Origin: Planctomycetaceae bacterium
GTDB lineage: Bacteria > Planctomycetota > Planctomycetia > Pirellulales > UBA1268
DNA length: 33,248 nt
Assembly (NCBI GenBank): GCA_018694455.1
Contig: JABHNP010000069.1
Location: 1-33,248, forward strand
Direction of reading: 5' to 3'
A model generated the notes under the pieces. That model was not told the origin of the DNA. It was given only the letters and a program-made list of their open reading frames with translations, and searched no databases. Of this stretch, positions 17,639 to 26,063 are shown piece after piece. The position numbers and the translations under genes are program-made. Positions within the stretch are counted from its first letter, which is position 1. Each line of letters opens with the position of its first letter.

Positions 17639-18544
17639 CTAACCCGCTCCTCTGTTAGTCTCATAGTGATAAAAAAGCACCTGCGTGCCAGCCTCACCGT
17701 AGCCTTGTTTCCCTAATAATTCATACAGTTTCTGAGCAACTTCAAGACCGGGAAGACGTAGCCCTTGAAGATCTGCTTCTTCCTGAGCAAGGCGAATGTC
17801 TTTTACAAGATGACGTACAAGAAAACCAGGTTCGAAATCTTCATTGAGCGCGCGTGGAGCCAGGTTTGTTAGGCCCCAACTACCCGCAGCGCCACCACGT
17901 ATCACATCCTGAACTACTAATGGATCCAGGCTGCTGGCTTTTGCCACAGCAAGAGCCTCACACCAGGCCACCATACCAATTGCCACTGCGACTTGATTCG
18001 ATAGCTTACACCGCTGACCACTACCCGCAGGACCGAGACGTGTGACTGATTGGCCCATAAGCTTCAAAAGTGGCAATCCCCGATGAAACGCCTCGTCGCC
18101 TCCACCAACCATGACGACAAGACTTCTGTTTCGTGCACCTACATCACCACCAGAGACCGGTGCATCGAGGGCTTCTATATTCCGCTCTCTTGCTGCAATT
18201 GAAATACGCTCTGCCAGACGAGGACTCGAAGTTGTCATGTCGACAAGAAGACTCCCTGACTTTGCAGCTTCAATGACACCCCCACCAGCCGTCTTCCCAA
18301 AATACACCTGCTCAACGTCTGATGGGAGGCCAAGCATCGTGATCACCACATCAGTAGCATTGGCTGCTGATTCAGGCGTATCATGCCATATTGCTCCCCG
18401 CTCGAGTAACGCCTCGGCTTTCTCACGAGTTCGATTGTGAACATGAAGTGGATGACCATTCGTAATCAAATGCTTCGCCATACTGGAACCCATAATGCCG
18501 GTTCCAATAAAAGCGATCGAACAAGGTGACAATGGCATCAGCAT
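17639..18544 (-). CDS. NAD(P)-dependent beta-hydroxyacid dehydrogenase (HIBADH / tartronate semialdehyde reductase family)
   Basis: ORF 301 aa; IAFIGTGIMGSSMAKHL, DAPVSGGDVGARNRSLVVMVGG, GSGQRCKLSNQVAVAIGMVAWCEALAVAKASSLDP. Confidence 0.93.
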   Translation of the reverse strand: MLMPLSPCSIAFIGTGIMGSSMAKHLITNGHPLHVHNRTREKAEALLERGAIWHDTPESAANATDVVITMLGLPSDVEQVYFGKTAGGGVIEAAKSGSLLVDMTTSSPRLAERISIAARERNIEALDAPVSGGDVGARNRSLVVMVGGGDEAFHRGLPLLKLMGQSVTRLGPAGSGQRCKLSNQVAVAIGMVAWCEALAVAKASSLDPLVVQDVIRGGAAGSWGLTNLAPRALNEDFEPGFLVRHLVKDIRLAQEEADLQGLRLPGLEVAQKLYELLGKQGYGEAGTQVLFYHYETNRGAG

Positions 18545-18604
18545 ATACTCATGAAGGCACGAATCTCATAGTTTCAGGCATGATACATCAAAGTGAAATG
18601 ACAC

Positions 18605-19426
18605 ATGAAAATTATTCGTTTTTTAAAACAAAACCAAGAAGCTTTCGGAAGCCTACACGACGACAACCGCGTCACACTTCTCGAGGGAGATGTCGCATCT
18701 GGTTTTTCTGACACCGGCACACTAGTAACAGTTGAAAAAATCTTGGCACCAATTTTTCCAACCGATATTCTTTGTATTGGGCTTAACTACAAACGACATG
18801 CTGCTGAAACTGGTGTTGCACTACCGAACCATCCTATTCTTTTTCTTAAAAATACTGGCTCAATTCAGCACCCCGGAGACCCAGTCATACTTCCACGAAA
18901 ACTGCGTAGTGAAAAAGTTGACTATGAATGTGAACTTGCAGTTGTTCTTGGGAAACGGTGCCACAACGTCAGTCGGAACGAAGCCTACCAACACATACTT
19001 GGATACACATGCGCCAATGACATCTCAGCTCGTGACTGGCAGAAAAACGGTGGCGGTGGACAATGGTGTCGAGGCAAGACATTTGCAACGTTTTGTCCAC
19101 TTGGACCCGTAATTACAACCTTGGAGGAAATTAAAGACCCAAACAAATTATCCCTTAAAACAATTCTCAACGGCCAGATCATGCAAGAAGGGAACACAGA
19201 TGACATGATTTTTGATATTCCCGCATTGATTGAGTTCTTATCAGCTAGCACGGTTCTAAATCCTGGGACAGTCATTCTTACAGGCACACCACATGGCGTG
19301 GGTTTCGCCCGAACCCCACCTGTGTATCTTCATCCTGGCGATAAGATTACCGTCGAGATAGAAGGCATCGGCCGTCTTACGAATCCCGTCATCGAAGAAA
19401 CCGGGCACGATGTTCAAGGAGACTAA
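18605..19426 (+). CDS. Fumarylacetoacetate hydrolase (FAH) family protein
   Basis: ORF 273 aa; ILCIGLNYKRHAAETG, PILFLKNTGSIQHPGDPVILPR, VDYECELAVVLGKRCHNVSRNEAYQHILGYTCANDISARDWQ, VILTGTPHGVGFARTPPVYLHPGDKITVEIEGIGRLTNPV. Confidence 0.95.
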   Translation: MKIIRFLKQNQEAFGSLHDDNRVTLLEGDVASGFSDTGTLVTVEKILAPIFPTDILCIGLNYKRHAAETGVALPNHPILFLKNTGSIQHPGDPVILPRKLRSEKVDYECELAVVLGKRCHNVSRNEAYQHILGYTCANDISARDWQKNGGGGQWCRGKTFATFCPLGPVITTLEEIKDPNKLSLKTILNGQIMQEGNTDDMIFDIPALIEFLSASTVLNPGTVILTGTPHGVGFARTPPVYLHPGDKITVEIEGIGRLTNPVIEETGHDVQGD

Positions 19427-19610
19427 AGTGTATCGCTCGCAGATAACGAATCGACCTGTTTATACTACTGTTGAGCTCCCAGATTATGACCTCGGGGGGA
19501 GAGGCCTATATGGCCCAATTGAAAATGAATGAACACCACGCAATTGTTGTGGTCTCCTAAAGCCTTCTCATTTCTCTTTTTTGACATTTGTTATTCATGG
19601 AACTGAACGC

Positions 19611-20723
19611 ATGGCCAAGAAAATGACCGCACCCACCATTCGCCCATTCGGAAAACTTCCTGACGGACGAGAAGTCAGCCTGTTTACCTTAGAAGCTCCC
19701 GGAGGATGGAAAGCAACAATCACAAACTACGGGGCAATTGTGACAAGCTTTTGTGTTCCTCAAAAACAGGATGAGACAGTCGACGTTGTGCTTGGATTTG
19801 AATCTCTTGATGGCTATCTCAATGGCCATCCATATTTTGGTGCAACATGTGGCCGTGTCGGTAACCGAATCGCAGATGGGCTTTTTTCGATACATGAAAA
19901 GTCGTACAAGGTTGCTCAAAACAACGGCCAAAACCACCTTCATGGTGGTATCATCGGATTTGACAAACAACTCTGGAAAGCAACACCACGAGTTTCAGAA
20001 AAAGGCTCAGTTCTCGATCTTGAACTCTCATCACCAGATGGAGATGAGGGATATCCTGGAACGCTTCACTCAAAAGTAATCTACACGCTTACTCCAGATG
20101 GTGAACTATGGGTCGAAATGGAGTCGACCACAGATGCTCCAACTATTGTGAATCTCGTGCATCATACGTATTGGAATATTGCTGGCCAAGCAACAAATAG
20201 CATTGAGAACCACACGCTTACGGCACACGCTGATCGATATCTTCCACTCGATTCAGGCGGCATACCGACAGGAATAATTCGTGACGTTGATGGCACTCCT
20301 TTCGACTTTCGTCTTTCGACTGATAATCAATCTAATCTTGGAGAGGTGATCCTGGCCCTTACTCCGTCACCGGAAGGGGCCGAAAAAGGAGGTGTTGACC
20401 ATTGTCTAGTAATCAACAACTGGAAACCTGACGGGGCACTTCGGCCGGCGGTCACGCTCACTGATCCGACCAGTGGAAGAAGCCTTGAAATCTGTACCGA
20501 TCAACCCGGCATTCAAGTCTATACAGGCAATTATCTTGACTCATCACTCAAAGGGAAATCTGGGATCACCTACAAACAGCACGCGGCCATCTGCCTTGAG
20601 ACCGAATGTTTTCCAGACGCCATCAATCAAACGGAATGGCATGGAAAATGGCCATCTGGTCGTCTGAATCCTGGTGAAACCTATAAGCACACTATGGTGC
20701 ATCGGTTTACCACCGGACACTAG
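19611..20723 (+). CDS. galM: Aldose 1-epimerase
   Basis: ORF listed from a TTG at 19581; first ATG at 19611. VVLGFESLDGYLNGHPYFGATCGRVGNRIADGLF, NNGQNHLHGGIIGFDKQLW, VHHTYWNIAG, HCLVINNW, LEICTDQPGIQVYTGNYL, ICLETECFPDAIN. Confidence 0.95.
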   Translation: MAKKMTAPTIRPFGKLPDGREVSLFTLEAPGGWKATITNYGAIVTSFCVPQKQDETVDVVLGFESLDGYLNGHPYFGATCGRVGNRIADGLFSIHEKSYKVAQNNGQNHLHGGIIGFDKQLWKATPRVSEKGSVLDLELSSPDGDEGYPGTLHSKVIYTLTPDGELWVEMESTTDAPTIVNLVHHTYWNIAGQATNSIENHTLTAHADRYLPLDSGGIPTGIIRDVDGTPFDFRLSTDNQSNLGEVILALTPSPEGAEKGGVDHCLVINNWKPDGALRPAVTLTDPTSGRSLEICTDQPGIQVYTGNYLDSSLKGKSGITYKQHAAICLETECFPDAINQTEWHGKWPSGRLNPGETYKHTMVHRFTTGH

Positions 20724-21616
20724 TTCGATCGAGGCCCTGCTAGATAACCCATTGAATCCATCCACTCGATTACTCGGTGGGGCCATGCATCAACAGGCAA
20801 GTCCTTCTTTTTCATTCCAAAACCATGCCCGCCCTTTGCGTACACGTGCACCTCACAAGGAATATCGTGCTTCTTGTACTCAACAGCAAGAAGGAAACTG
20901 CCACTCGCTGTCCAAGGATCATCTGCAGCATGAACGAGACACAGTGGTGGTGACGTATCTTTTACAGTGATATCCGAGAGCAGCGGCCCCTCAGTACCAC
21001 GCTCAACGAGATAGGCTGGATAAACAGGAATCGCGAAGCTCGGTATTGAATTTTTCACATCCAATTTTTCATCCATTGGGTACGTATGTTCGCTTCCATG
21101 CAAGCATGTCATAACAGTGAGATTCCCTCCTGCAGAAAAACCAAGCATCCCAATGCGACCTGAATCGACCCCCCATTCTTCTGCGTGATGATGAATTATT
21201 CCGAGCGCTCGTTGCGCATCCTGGAGAGCACATTCCTGTGGCGATGGCACACGGTACTTTAAAAGAACAGCCGTCACTCCGTGTTCAGTGAGAAACTCAC
21301 AAACATCTGTACCCTCATGCTCATAGGCTAAAATCTTGTAGCCGCCGCCAGGGCAAACGAGCACTGCCGCACCGTTTGGATTGTCTGGACGGTACACCGT
21401 CATTTGTGGCCGAGTCACATTGGTAATCCGCAAAATCCCATTCTTGTTTGTCCGCACTTCCTCAGAAGGCTCCGCCTTCTGCTCGGAAGCCGGAACACCA
21501 TCTGGCCAAAGATCGAGCACAAGCGGCTCTGCTGTAAGACGAGATGACACTCCGAAGAGTATCGTGATACAAAAAAAATACAGCAGACAGGTCCTGCAAA
21601 CGAGCATGTTTTTCAC
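20720..21616 (-). CDS. Secreted alpha/beta hydrolase, acetylxylan-esterase-like
   Basis: ORF 298 aa; signal peptide; LDLWPDGVPASEQK, AAVLVCPGGGYKILAYEHEGTDVCEFLTEHGVTAVLLKYRVP, RIGMLGFSAGGNLTV (GFSAGG), PLCLVHAADDPW, VHVYAKGGHGFG. Confidence 0.92.
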   Translation of the reverse strand: MKNMLVCRTCLLYFFCITILFGVSSRLTAEPLVLDLWPDGVPASEQKAEPSEEVRTNKNGILRITNVTRPQMTVYRPDNPNGAAVLVCPGGGYKILAYEHEGTDVCEFLTEHGVTAVLLKYRVPSPQECALQDAQRALGIIHHHAEEWGVDSGRIGMLGFSAGGNLTVMTCLHGSEHTYPMDEKLDVKNSIPSFAIPVYPAYLVERGTEGPLLSDITVKDTSPPLCLVHAADDPWTASGSFLLAVEYKKHDIPCEVHVYAKGGHGFGMKKKDLPVDAWPHRVIEWMDSMGYLAGPRSN

Positions 21617-21655
21617 ACCTTTTAAAACAAAATAAGCACCAGACGTCCGAGGAAG

Positions 21656-23191
21656 CTACGACTTTTGCTTACTCTTCTGGTTCTTCTTTCGACCACGCCT
21701 CGGGGGGTCGACGGCCGGCACCTTGAGTTCTTTTCGTAATCTATCAAGCTCTGCATGCAATTCTTTTTGTGCTTTTGCATGCTCAGGTTGATCATAAACA
21801 TTCTTCAGTTCCTGTGCATCCTGCTCACGGTCAATCAAGGTCCAATAATCCATATCAGGCTCATAGAAATGAAAAAGCTTATATCGGTCCGTGACGACAC
21901 CGTAGTGTTTTCGAACACTATGAGCTCCTGGGAATTCATAATAGTGATAATAAAAGCTTTTTCGCCAATCGCTCGGACGTTGGCCTGCCAATAACAGAGC
22001 AAGGCTCTTTCCATGCATATCGGAAGGAATGGATTGGCCAGCAGACTCAAGAAATGTTTCTGGGAAGTCAAGAATCGAAACAATTGCATCTGACGTCGTG
22101 CCTGGTTGCGTAACGCCTGGCCACCGCACAATACAAGGCGTCGTGAGCGACTCTTCATAAATCCACCGCTTATCAAACCAGCCATGTTCACCAAGATAAA
22201 AGCCTTGGTCCGATGAAAACAAGACCATGGTATTTTCACTCAGTCCTGCTGAATCAAGATAATCAAGGAGCTTTCCAACAGCCTCGTCAACAGCTTTTAC
22301 ACAACCAAGGTAGTCATGCATGTACCTTTGGTATCGCCATTTCACGAGATCTTTTCCTGTGAGATTCTGTTTACGAAACGCATTATTGAGAGGCCCATAG
22401 TATGCGTCCCAGTCCTTTTTTTGAGCATCTGAAATGGTTCGTGGTGGTTCCAGTTTTGCATCAAGTGGACGAAATGTTTTTTCGAGCGTCATATCTTGTT
22501 CATGCTCGGCTCGACCACGACCTGAATAGTCGTCAAATAGTGTTTCAGGTTCTGGAAAAATACGGCCACCATTCCAACCAAGATGCCGCAAGGCTGGTGA
22601 CCATTCACGGTGAGGGGCTTTATGTTGAGACATGAGAAGAAATGGCTTGGATCGATCTACACCTTCCAACCAATCGATTGATAAGTCAGAAACAATATCC
22701 GTGACGTATCCTTCATGCTGAAGCGGCTCACCATTCCTGATCATTTTCGGATTAAAGTATGATCCCTGACCAGGCAAAATGTGCCAATGATCAAAACCGG
22801 TTGGGTTACTCTTAAGATGCCACTTCCCAATCATGGCTGTTTGATAGCCAGCCGTTTGCAGCATTTTTGAAAACGTGGGCTGTGATCCATCGAACTCATC
22901 CCCGTTACAACAAAAACCATTCACATGAGCGTATTTACCAGTCAAGATTGCAGCTCGACTCGGACCACAAATCGAATTTGGCACCATGCAACGACGAAAA
23001 AGCATGCCTTCTTGAGCGAGCCGATCAATATTCGGGGTTTCGAGTAATTTAAGGGGATGACCGTAACAACTCAGTGCCTGGTTCGTGAGATCATCACAGA
23101 AAATCATCACAATATTAGGAGGTTGCTTCGCTTCAACAGCCACACAACAAAAGCAAACAAAGAGACAACAGAAAACAAGAAACCTGTTCAT
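21656..23191 (-). CDS. Formylglycine-dependent sulfatase with basic C-terminal tail
   Basis: ORF 511 aa; signal peptide; PPNIVMIFCDDLTNQALSCYG, catalytic SICGPSRAAILTGKYAHVNG (C-x-P-x-R), GKWHLKSNPTGFDHW; tail DPPRRGRKKNQKSKQKS. Confidence 0.95.
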   Translation of the reverse strand: MNRFLVFCCLFVCFCCVAVEAKQPPNIVMIFCDDLTNQALSCYGHPLKLLETPNIDRLAQEGMLFRRCMVPNSICGPSRAAILTGKYAHVNGFCCNGDEFDGSQPTFSKMLQTAGYQTAMIGKWHLKSNPTGFDHWHILPGQGSYFNPKMIRNGEPLQHEGYVTDIVSDLSIDWLEGVDRSKPFLLMSQHKAPHREWSPALRHLGWNGGRIFPEPETLFDDYSGRGRAEHEQDMTLEKTFRPLDAKLEPPRTISDAQKKDWDAYYGPLNNAFRKQNLTGKDLVKWRYQRYMHDYLGCVKAVDEAVGKLLDYLDSAGLSENTMVLFSSDQGFYLGEHGWFDKRWIYEESLTTPCIVRWPGVTQPGTTSDAIVSILDFPETFLESAGQSIPSDMHGKSLALLLAGQRPSDWRKSFYYHYYEFPGAHSVRKHYGVVTDRYKLFHFYEPDMDYWTLIDREQDAQELKNVYDQPEHAKAQKELHAELDRLRKELKVPAVDPPRRGRKKNQKSKQKS

Positions 23192-23291
23192 AAAACCCCC
23201 TCGTAATCAGAAAACAGCACAGCTTTTATTAGCACATCATAATCTGACAATAGTTGTACCAGATACAACCTTTCATGTCGTAAGACCTCTA

Positions 23292-23327
23292 CCCTTACGA
23301 GGGAATCGACACGACACAATGTCGATT
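23292..23327 (-). terminator. Stem-loops at the 3' end of the sulfatase gene, possible terminator
   Basis: AATCGAC (23304-23310) ... GTCGATT (23321-23327) 7-bp inverted repeat overlapping the stop of the minus-strand sulfatase, followed on the minus strand by CCCT-CGTA-AGGG (23292-23303). Confidence 0.4.
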
Positions 23328-24723
23328 ATTCCTGCTGGTCATCCATGGCCATTGGCTGCTGCCACGGAACCTTCGCCGCCACCTGAACGTGATGACGCAG
23401 TTTCTCTGTCAAGTCCTTCACGATCGATCGATGGCTATCACTCACGTCACTCGATTCAAGAGGGTCATCGTCTAAATTAAATAGCTGGTAGTTTTCAAAA
23501 GGTGTGTTTTGAAGCAATTTCCATGGCCCGTGTCGCACGGCATAGTAGTCCTGCCCCTGATAGAGCTGGCCTCCTTCTCGCCGCACCCAGAAAAGAGTTC
23601 GGTCGAATGACTGCCGCTTCCCAAGTAACGTTGGCAGAATAGATACCCCATCGATCTCATGCTTGATGGTCGCACCAGCAGCCTCACAGAATGTCGGGAA
23701 AAGGTCACTTGTCAATGCAACAAGATCACTTCGTGAACCTGGCGTAATGTGCCCAGGCCATACCGCACAAAACGGTACAGCGATACCGCCCTCATACATT
23801 TCTTGTTTGAAGCCTCGATGTGGGCCACAGTGTGCGTGACTTCCCTTATGGCCACCGTTGTCAGACGTAAAAACAATGAGTGTATTTTTAGCTTGGCCAG
23901 TTTTTTCCAAACAATCTACAACTCGACCAATTCCAGCATCGAGGTGTTCGACGAATGCGACTAACTTTGCCCGGATTGGATCTATTCCAGGCTCCCGCGA
24001 TAAAACTTTTTTGAGATATGCTTGAGGAGGTTGTACCGGTGTATGTGGCGCATTAAAAGCAAGGTAACAAAACCACGGCTGCACTTTCCCAGCCCGCGAC
24101 GTTATGTAATCGGCTGCCCAATCACTAAAAATATCGGTCGCATGCCCGTCTGGCCGAACATCAACCGTATTCAGTCGCATATAGTGCTGATCATGACGAG
24201 TATGAGTCAAATAGTCGTCCATCATGTCGCCAAGAAATCCATGGAAGTGATCGAACCCATGGTCTGTTGGACGAGATGGAGCCTCAAGCCCAAGGTGCCA
24301 TTTGCCAATAATAGCTGTGTGGTAGCCAACTGCTTTGAGCGGCTTTGGTAGGAGAATTGCATCCGGATTGAGGAATCCCCAGTTATTGTCAGGATTTGTG
24401 CGAATAACACCCGGAACTCCGACTTTATCTGGCACTATACCGGACAAAAAGGCTGCACGGGTTGGTGAACAGACAGGACAATTCGCATAAAAGTTATCGA
24501 ACCGCATTCCGGCGGCAATAAGCGAGTCTATTGCTGGAGTCTTCAAGTCCTTTGCACCGTATGCACCAACATCGCCCCATCCTTGATCATCAGTCAAAAT
24601 CATCAAGATGTTTGGGGCCGAATGAGTATTTTCGGTGGCGGCAGGGATTCTACCGACAGTAAACAACAACCCTACCACCACAAGAAAAGCATGGCACACC
24701 CGTCTCATAAATATATTTGACAT
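23326..24723 (-). CDS. Formylglycine-dependent sulfatase
   Basis: ORF listed from 24753; ATG 24723 preferred (GGAGAAATAATG). NILMILTDDQGWGDVGAYGAKDLKTPAIDSLIAAG, catalytic CPVCSPTRAAFLSG, GKWHLG, FTSDNGG. Confidence 0.95.
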   Translation of the reverse strand: MSNIFMRRVCHAFLVVVGLLFTVGRIPAATENTHSAPNILMILTDDQGWGDVGAYGAKDLKTPAIDSLIAAGMRFDNFYANCPVCSPTRAAFLSGIVPDKVGVPGVIRTNPDNNWGFLNPDAILLPKPLKAVGYHTAIIGKWHLGLEAPSRPTDHGFDHFHGFLGDMMDDYLTHTRHDQHYMRLNTVDVRPDGHATDIFSDWAADYITSRAGKVQPWFCYLAFNAPHTPVQPPQAYLKKVLSREPGIDPIRAKLVAFVEHLDAGIGRVVDCLEKTGQAKNTLIVFTSDNGGHKGSHAHCGPHRGFKQEMYEGGIAVPFCAVWPGHITPGSRSDLVALTSDLFPTFCEAAGATIKHEIDGVSILPTLLGKRQSFDRTLFWVRREGGQLYQGQDYYAVRHGPWKLLQNTPFENYQLFNLDDDPLESSDVSDSHRSIVKDLTEKLRHHVQVAAKVPWQQPMAMDDQQE

Positions 24724-24833
24724 TATTTCTCCACACTCACTATTCATAAACAATCTCTCTCACCCGCTCACATGAAACCCTACACACCCACCTGAATGTC
24801 GCATCAATAGTAGCCCTATGCCTAAATCAGATA

Positions 24834-26063
24834 TTATTGCTTCGCATCCACAAACTTCCAGAGGCGACTATTACTACGTAAAAAAACACCATCCCCTGCA
24901 ATTGCTGGAGAAGCAAGAATCTGGTTTTCAAGATGAAATGTGTCTTTCAACTCACCCTGCTCATCATCAAAATGTACGAGTTGAATAAGTCCTGTTTCAT
25001 TCACGGCAAGCAACGTGTCTCCATTAACAACTGGCGTTGCGCTGAAAGGGCCTTTAAGGCGAAGCTGCCACCGTCGCTCTCCTGTTTCAATGTCACCAGC
25101 CGTTAAGACATCTCCACGACTGATCGTAAATACCGTGTTGCTGACGACCACCGGACTAGATGTTCCTGGTGAAAGTCGACTACTACTCCAAAGCTGTTTC
25201 GGACTTTTTTGCGACGAAAGGTTATAGGCAAGTGCGGTCAGCCCTTTCGATGGAACAAAGAGAACATTTCCTTTCCGGCAACTCGAGGGAATCGTGCTTG
25301 CACCACCGTCATACTTCCAAAGAAAATGACCATCAGCAGTATCTACCGCATCGATACCTGACTTGGATTGAAGACCAACAAGACCTGGTGACAAGACCAA
25401 CGGACTCGTCCAATTTGCTGATTTTTCCCTTTCAATTTTCCAAATATTCTTTCCTGTTACAGCATCGATACCAATTGCATATGACTCACTATCATTTTCC
25501 ACCTGTGCAACAACAACACCATCGGTAACAACAAGCGAACTCGCCATCCCAAGGCTATTACTCACATTCGGATAATCGGCAGTGATTCCTCGCAACCAGA
25601 TTAAATTACCATCGAAGTCAAGACAGACCAAATCATTGGATGAGAAAAGGGCATATATTCTTACGCCATCGGTACACGGTGTCGGAGCAGCAACACTTGT
25701 CTTCTCATGACACATTGTTCTACCCGTTGCCCAGAATTGTCGCTCCCAAAGTGACTGGCCCTTTGTTCCATCAATGCACAACACCCTAAGTCGATCCTGT
25801 TCTGGGCCGCTGCTACATGTGATAAATACTTTATTGCTATGGACGACCGGGGTAGAAAGACCATAACCAGGAAGCATTCGCTCCCAAGAGATATTTTTTC
25901 CACCTAATTCTTGCGGCAACCGTTCAGTTGTTGCGCCGCTCCCACGCGGCCCCTGAAAAGAAGGCCATGACTGATCGCCTTGCACCAGAGCATCGCTCCC
26001 AAGCAACGTAATAAAACATGCCATATGAAGACACCTGTTTATTTCATACATATTGCACATCAT
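24834..26063 (-). CDS. PQQ-binding-like beta-propeller repeat protein
   Basis: ORF 409 aa; SWPSFQGPRGSGATTERLPQELGGKNISWERMLPGYGLSTPVVHSNKVFIT; repeated DG..LW / TGKNIWKIE / DTADGHFLWKYDG blades. Confidence 0.9.
   Translation of the reverse strand: MMCNMYEINRCLHMACFITLLGSDALVQGDQSWPSFQGPRGSGATTERLPQELGGKNISWERMLPGYGLSTPVVHSNKVFITCSSGPEQDRLRVLCIDGTKGQSLWERQFWATGRTMCHEKTSVAAPTPCTDGVRIYALFSSNDLVCLDFDGNLIWLRGITADYPNVSNSLGMASSLVVTDGVVVAQVENDSESYAIGIDAVTGKNIWKIEREKSANWTSPLVLSPGLVGLQSKSGIDAVDTADGHFLWKYDGGASTIPSSCRKGNVLFVPSKGLTALAYNLSSQKSPKQLWSSSRLSPGTSSPVVVSNTVFTISRGDVLTAGDIETGERRWQLRLKGPFSATPVVNGDTLLAVNETGLIQLVHFDDEQGELKDTFHLENQILASPAIAGDGVFLRSNSRLWKFVDAKQ

Noticed and set aside
19534-19553. ACCAC ... 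GTGGT near-palindrome before aldose epimerase
   Set aside because: Short 5-bp arms in an AT-rich spacer; likely chance without comparative support.
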